From assembly GCA_910587045.1 (NCBI GenBank), contig CAJULG010000008.1, positions 104,602-125,393 on the forward strand: a stretch of DNA of 20,792 nt, in the 5' to 3' direction. Positions 20,706 to 20,792 of the stretch are shown here, piece by piece. The notes under the pieces are model-generated. The model saw nothing but the letters and a program-made list of their open reading frames with translations, was not told the origin of the DNA and made no database searches. Source of the DNA: an uncultured Lachnospiraceae bacterium. Lineage in GTDB: Bacteria; Bacillota; Clostridia; Lachnospirales; Lachnospiraceae. The position numbers and the translations under genes were made by a program. The number at the start of each line of letters is the position of its first letter. Positions within the stretch are counted from its first letter, which is position 1.

Positions 20706-20792
20706 GTTGGTGCGGTAAAAGCGCCGGCAAATCAAATGAACCATGATAATCAAACAATAAGACAACCCTGAAAATTCAAAAGAATTTCAGAA
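20706..20792 (+). other. Untranslated leader, probably of a stable-RNA operon
   Basis: Right after the expected transcription start, GTTGGTGC (20706-20713) can pair with GCGCCGGC (20721-20728), using three G-U pairs, to form a leader hairpin. A C/A-rich unstructured stretch follows, then CCCTGAAAATTCAA (20766-20779), similar to the boxA-type elements of clostridial rRNA leaders, and a small stem CTGAAAATTC/GAATTTCAG (20768-20790). No ribosome binding site or start codon with an open frame is seen. A 16S gene beyond the edge is my best guess; a long dnaA leader is the alternative. Confidence 0.4.

Noticed and set aside
1..20792. CRISPR arrays, tRNA genes, insertion sequences, toxin-antitoxin or defence genes
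   Set aside because: None found on reading both strands; no regularly spaced repeats, cloverleaf, transposase or attachment-site duplications were seen.

Overview
The window looks like a chromosomal segment of an anaerobic Clostridia bacterium, most likely Lachnospiraceae. The grounds are moderate G+C, strong AGGAGG-type ribosome binding sites almost everywhere, type III pantothenate kinase, a clpC-radA neighbourhood, and several small proteins that I associate with that family. No CRISPR array, tRNA, insertion sequence or prophage gene was seen. Most of the window is housekeeping.

Layout. Positions 127-3879 (+) form a tight run of six genes: signal peptidase I, a small acidic protein of unknown function, a Dabb-domain protein, coaX, a tRNA-dihydrouridine synthase and a small nitroreductase. 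A 21-bp perfect hairpin closes the run and is shared with the convergent Mn-type superoxide dismutase (3937-4566, -). The divergent gene is an HD-type dGTPase (4723-6141, +). A second two-way terminator separates it from a soluble diguanylate cyclase carrying a LacI-type ligand-binding domain (6160-8475, -). A divergent control region with two identical 11-bp repeats 31 bp apart leads to purM-purN-purD (8741-11675, +).

The most interesting part is 11883-15492. A secreted SH3-glucosaminidase-cadherin-like protein ends in a dockerin. The next gene, 19 nt downstream, encodes a cohesin-like, cadherin-like, single-pass membrane protein with a new-looking tandem repeat domain outside the membrane. 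Together they look like a two-protein device that docks a peptidoglycan hydrolase on its own membrane receptor: the cellulosome principle reused for cell-wall work.

Positions 15595-20455 hold a short YtrA-type GntR repressor with a 25-bp palindrome over its promoter, then clpC, a small beta-rich protein and radA. This is the Bacillus ctsR-mcsA-mcsB-clpC-radA block with the first three genes replaced by a GntR regulator. The last 337 bases contain no gene. They hold a cluster of same-direction DnaA-box-like 9-mers, many about 21 bp apart, an AT-rich 12-bp inverted repeat and a near-consensus promoter whose leader looks like that of a stable-RNA (rRNA) operon starting beyond the window, although a dnaA/oriC arrangement is not excluded.

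How the genes work together: signal peptidase I could process the two exported docking proteins. The purMND genes supply de novo purine synthesis, while dGTPase trims the dGTP pool. SOD, ClpC and RadA form a stress and repair set. These links are inference from function; only adjacency and shared control elements are visible in the sequence.
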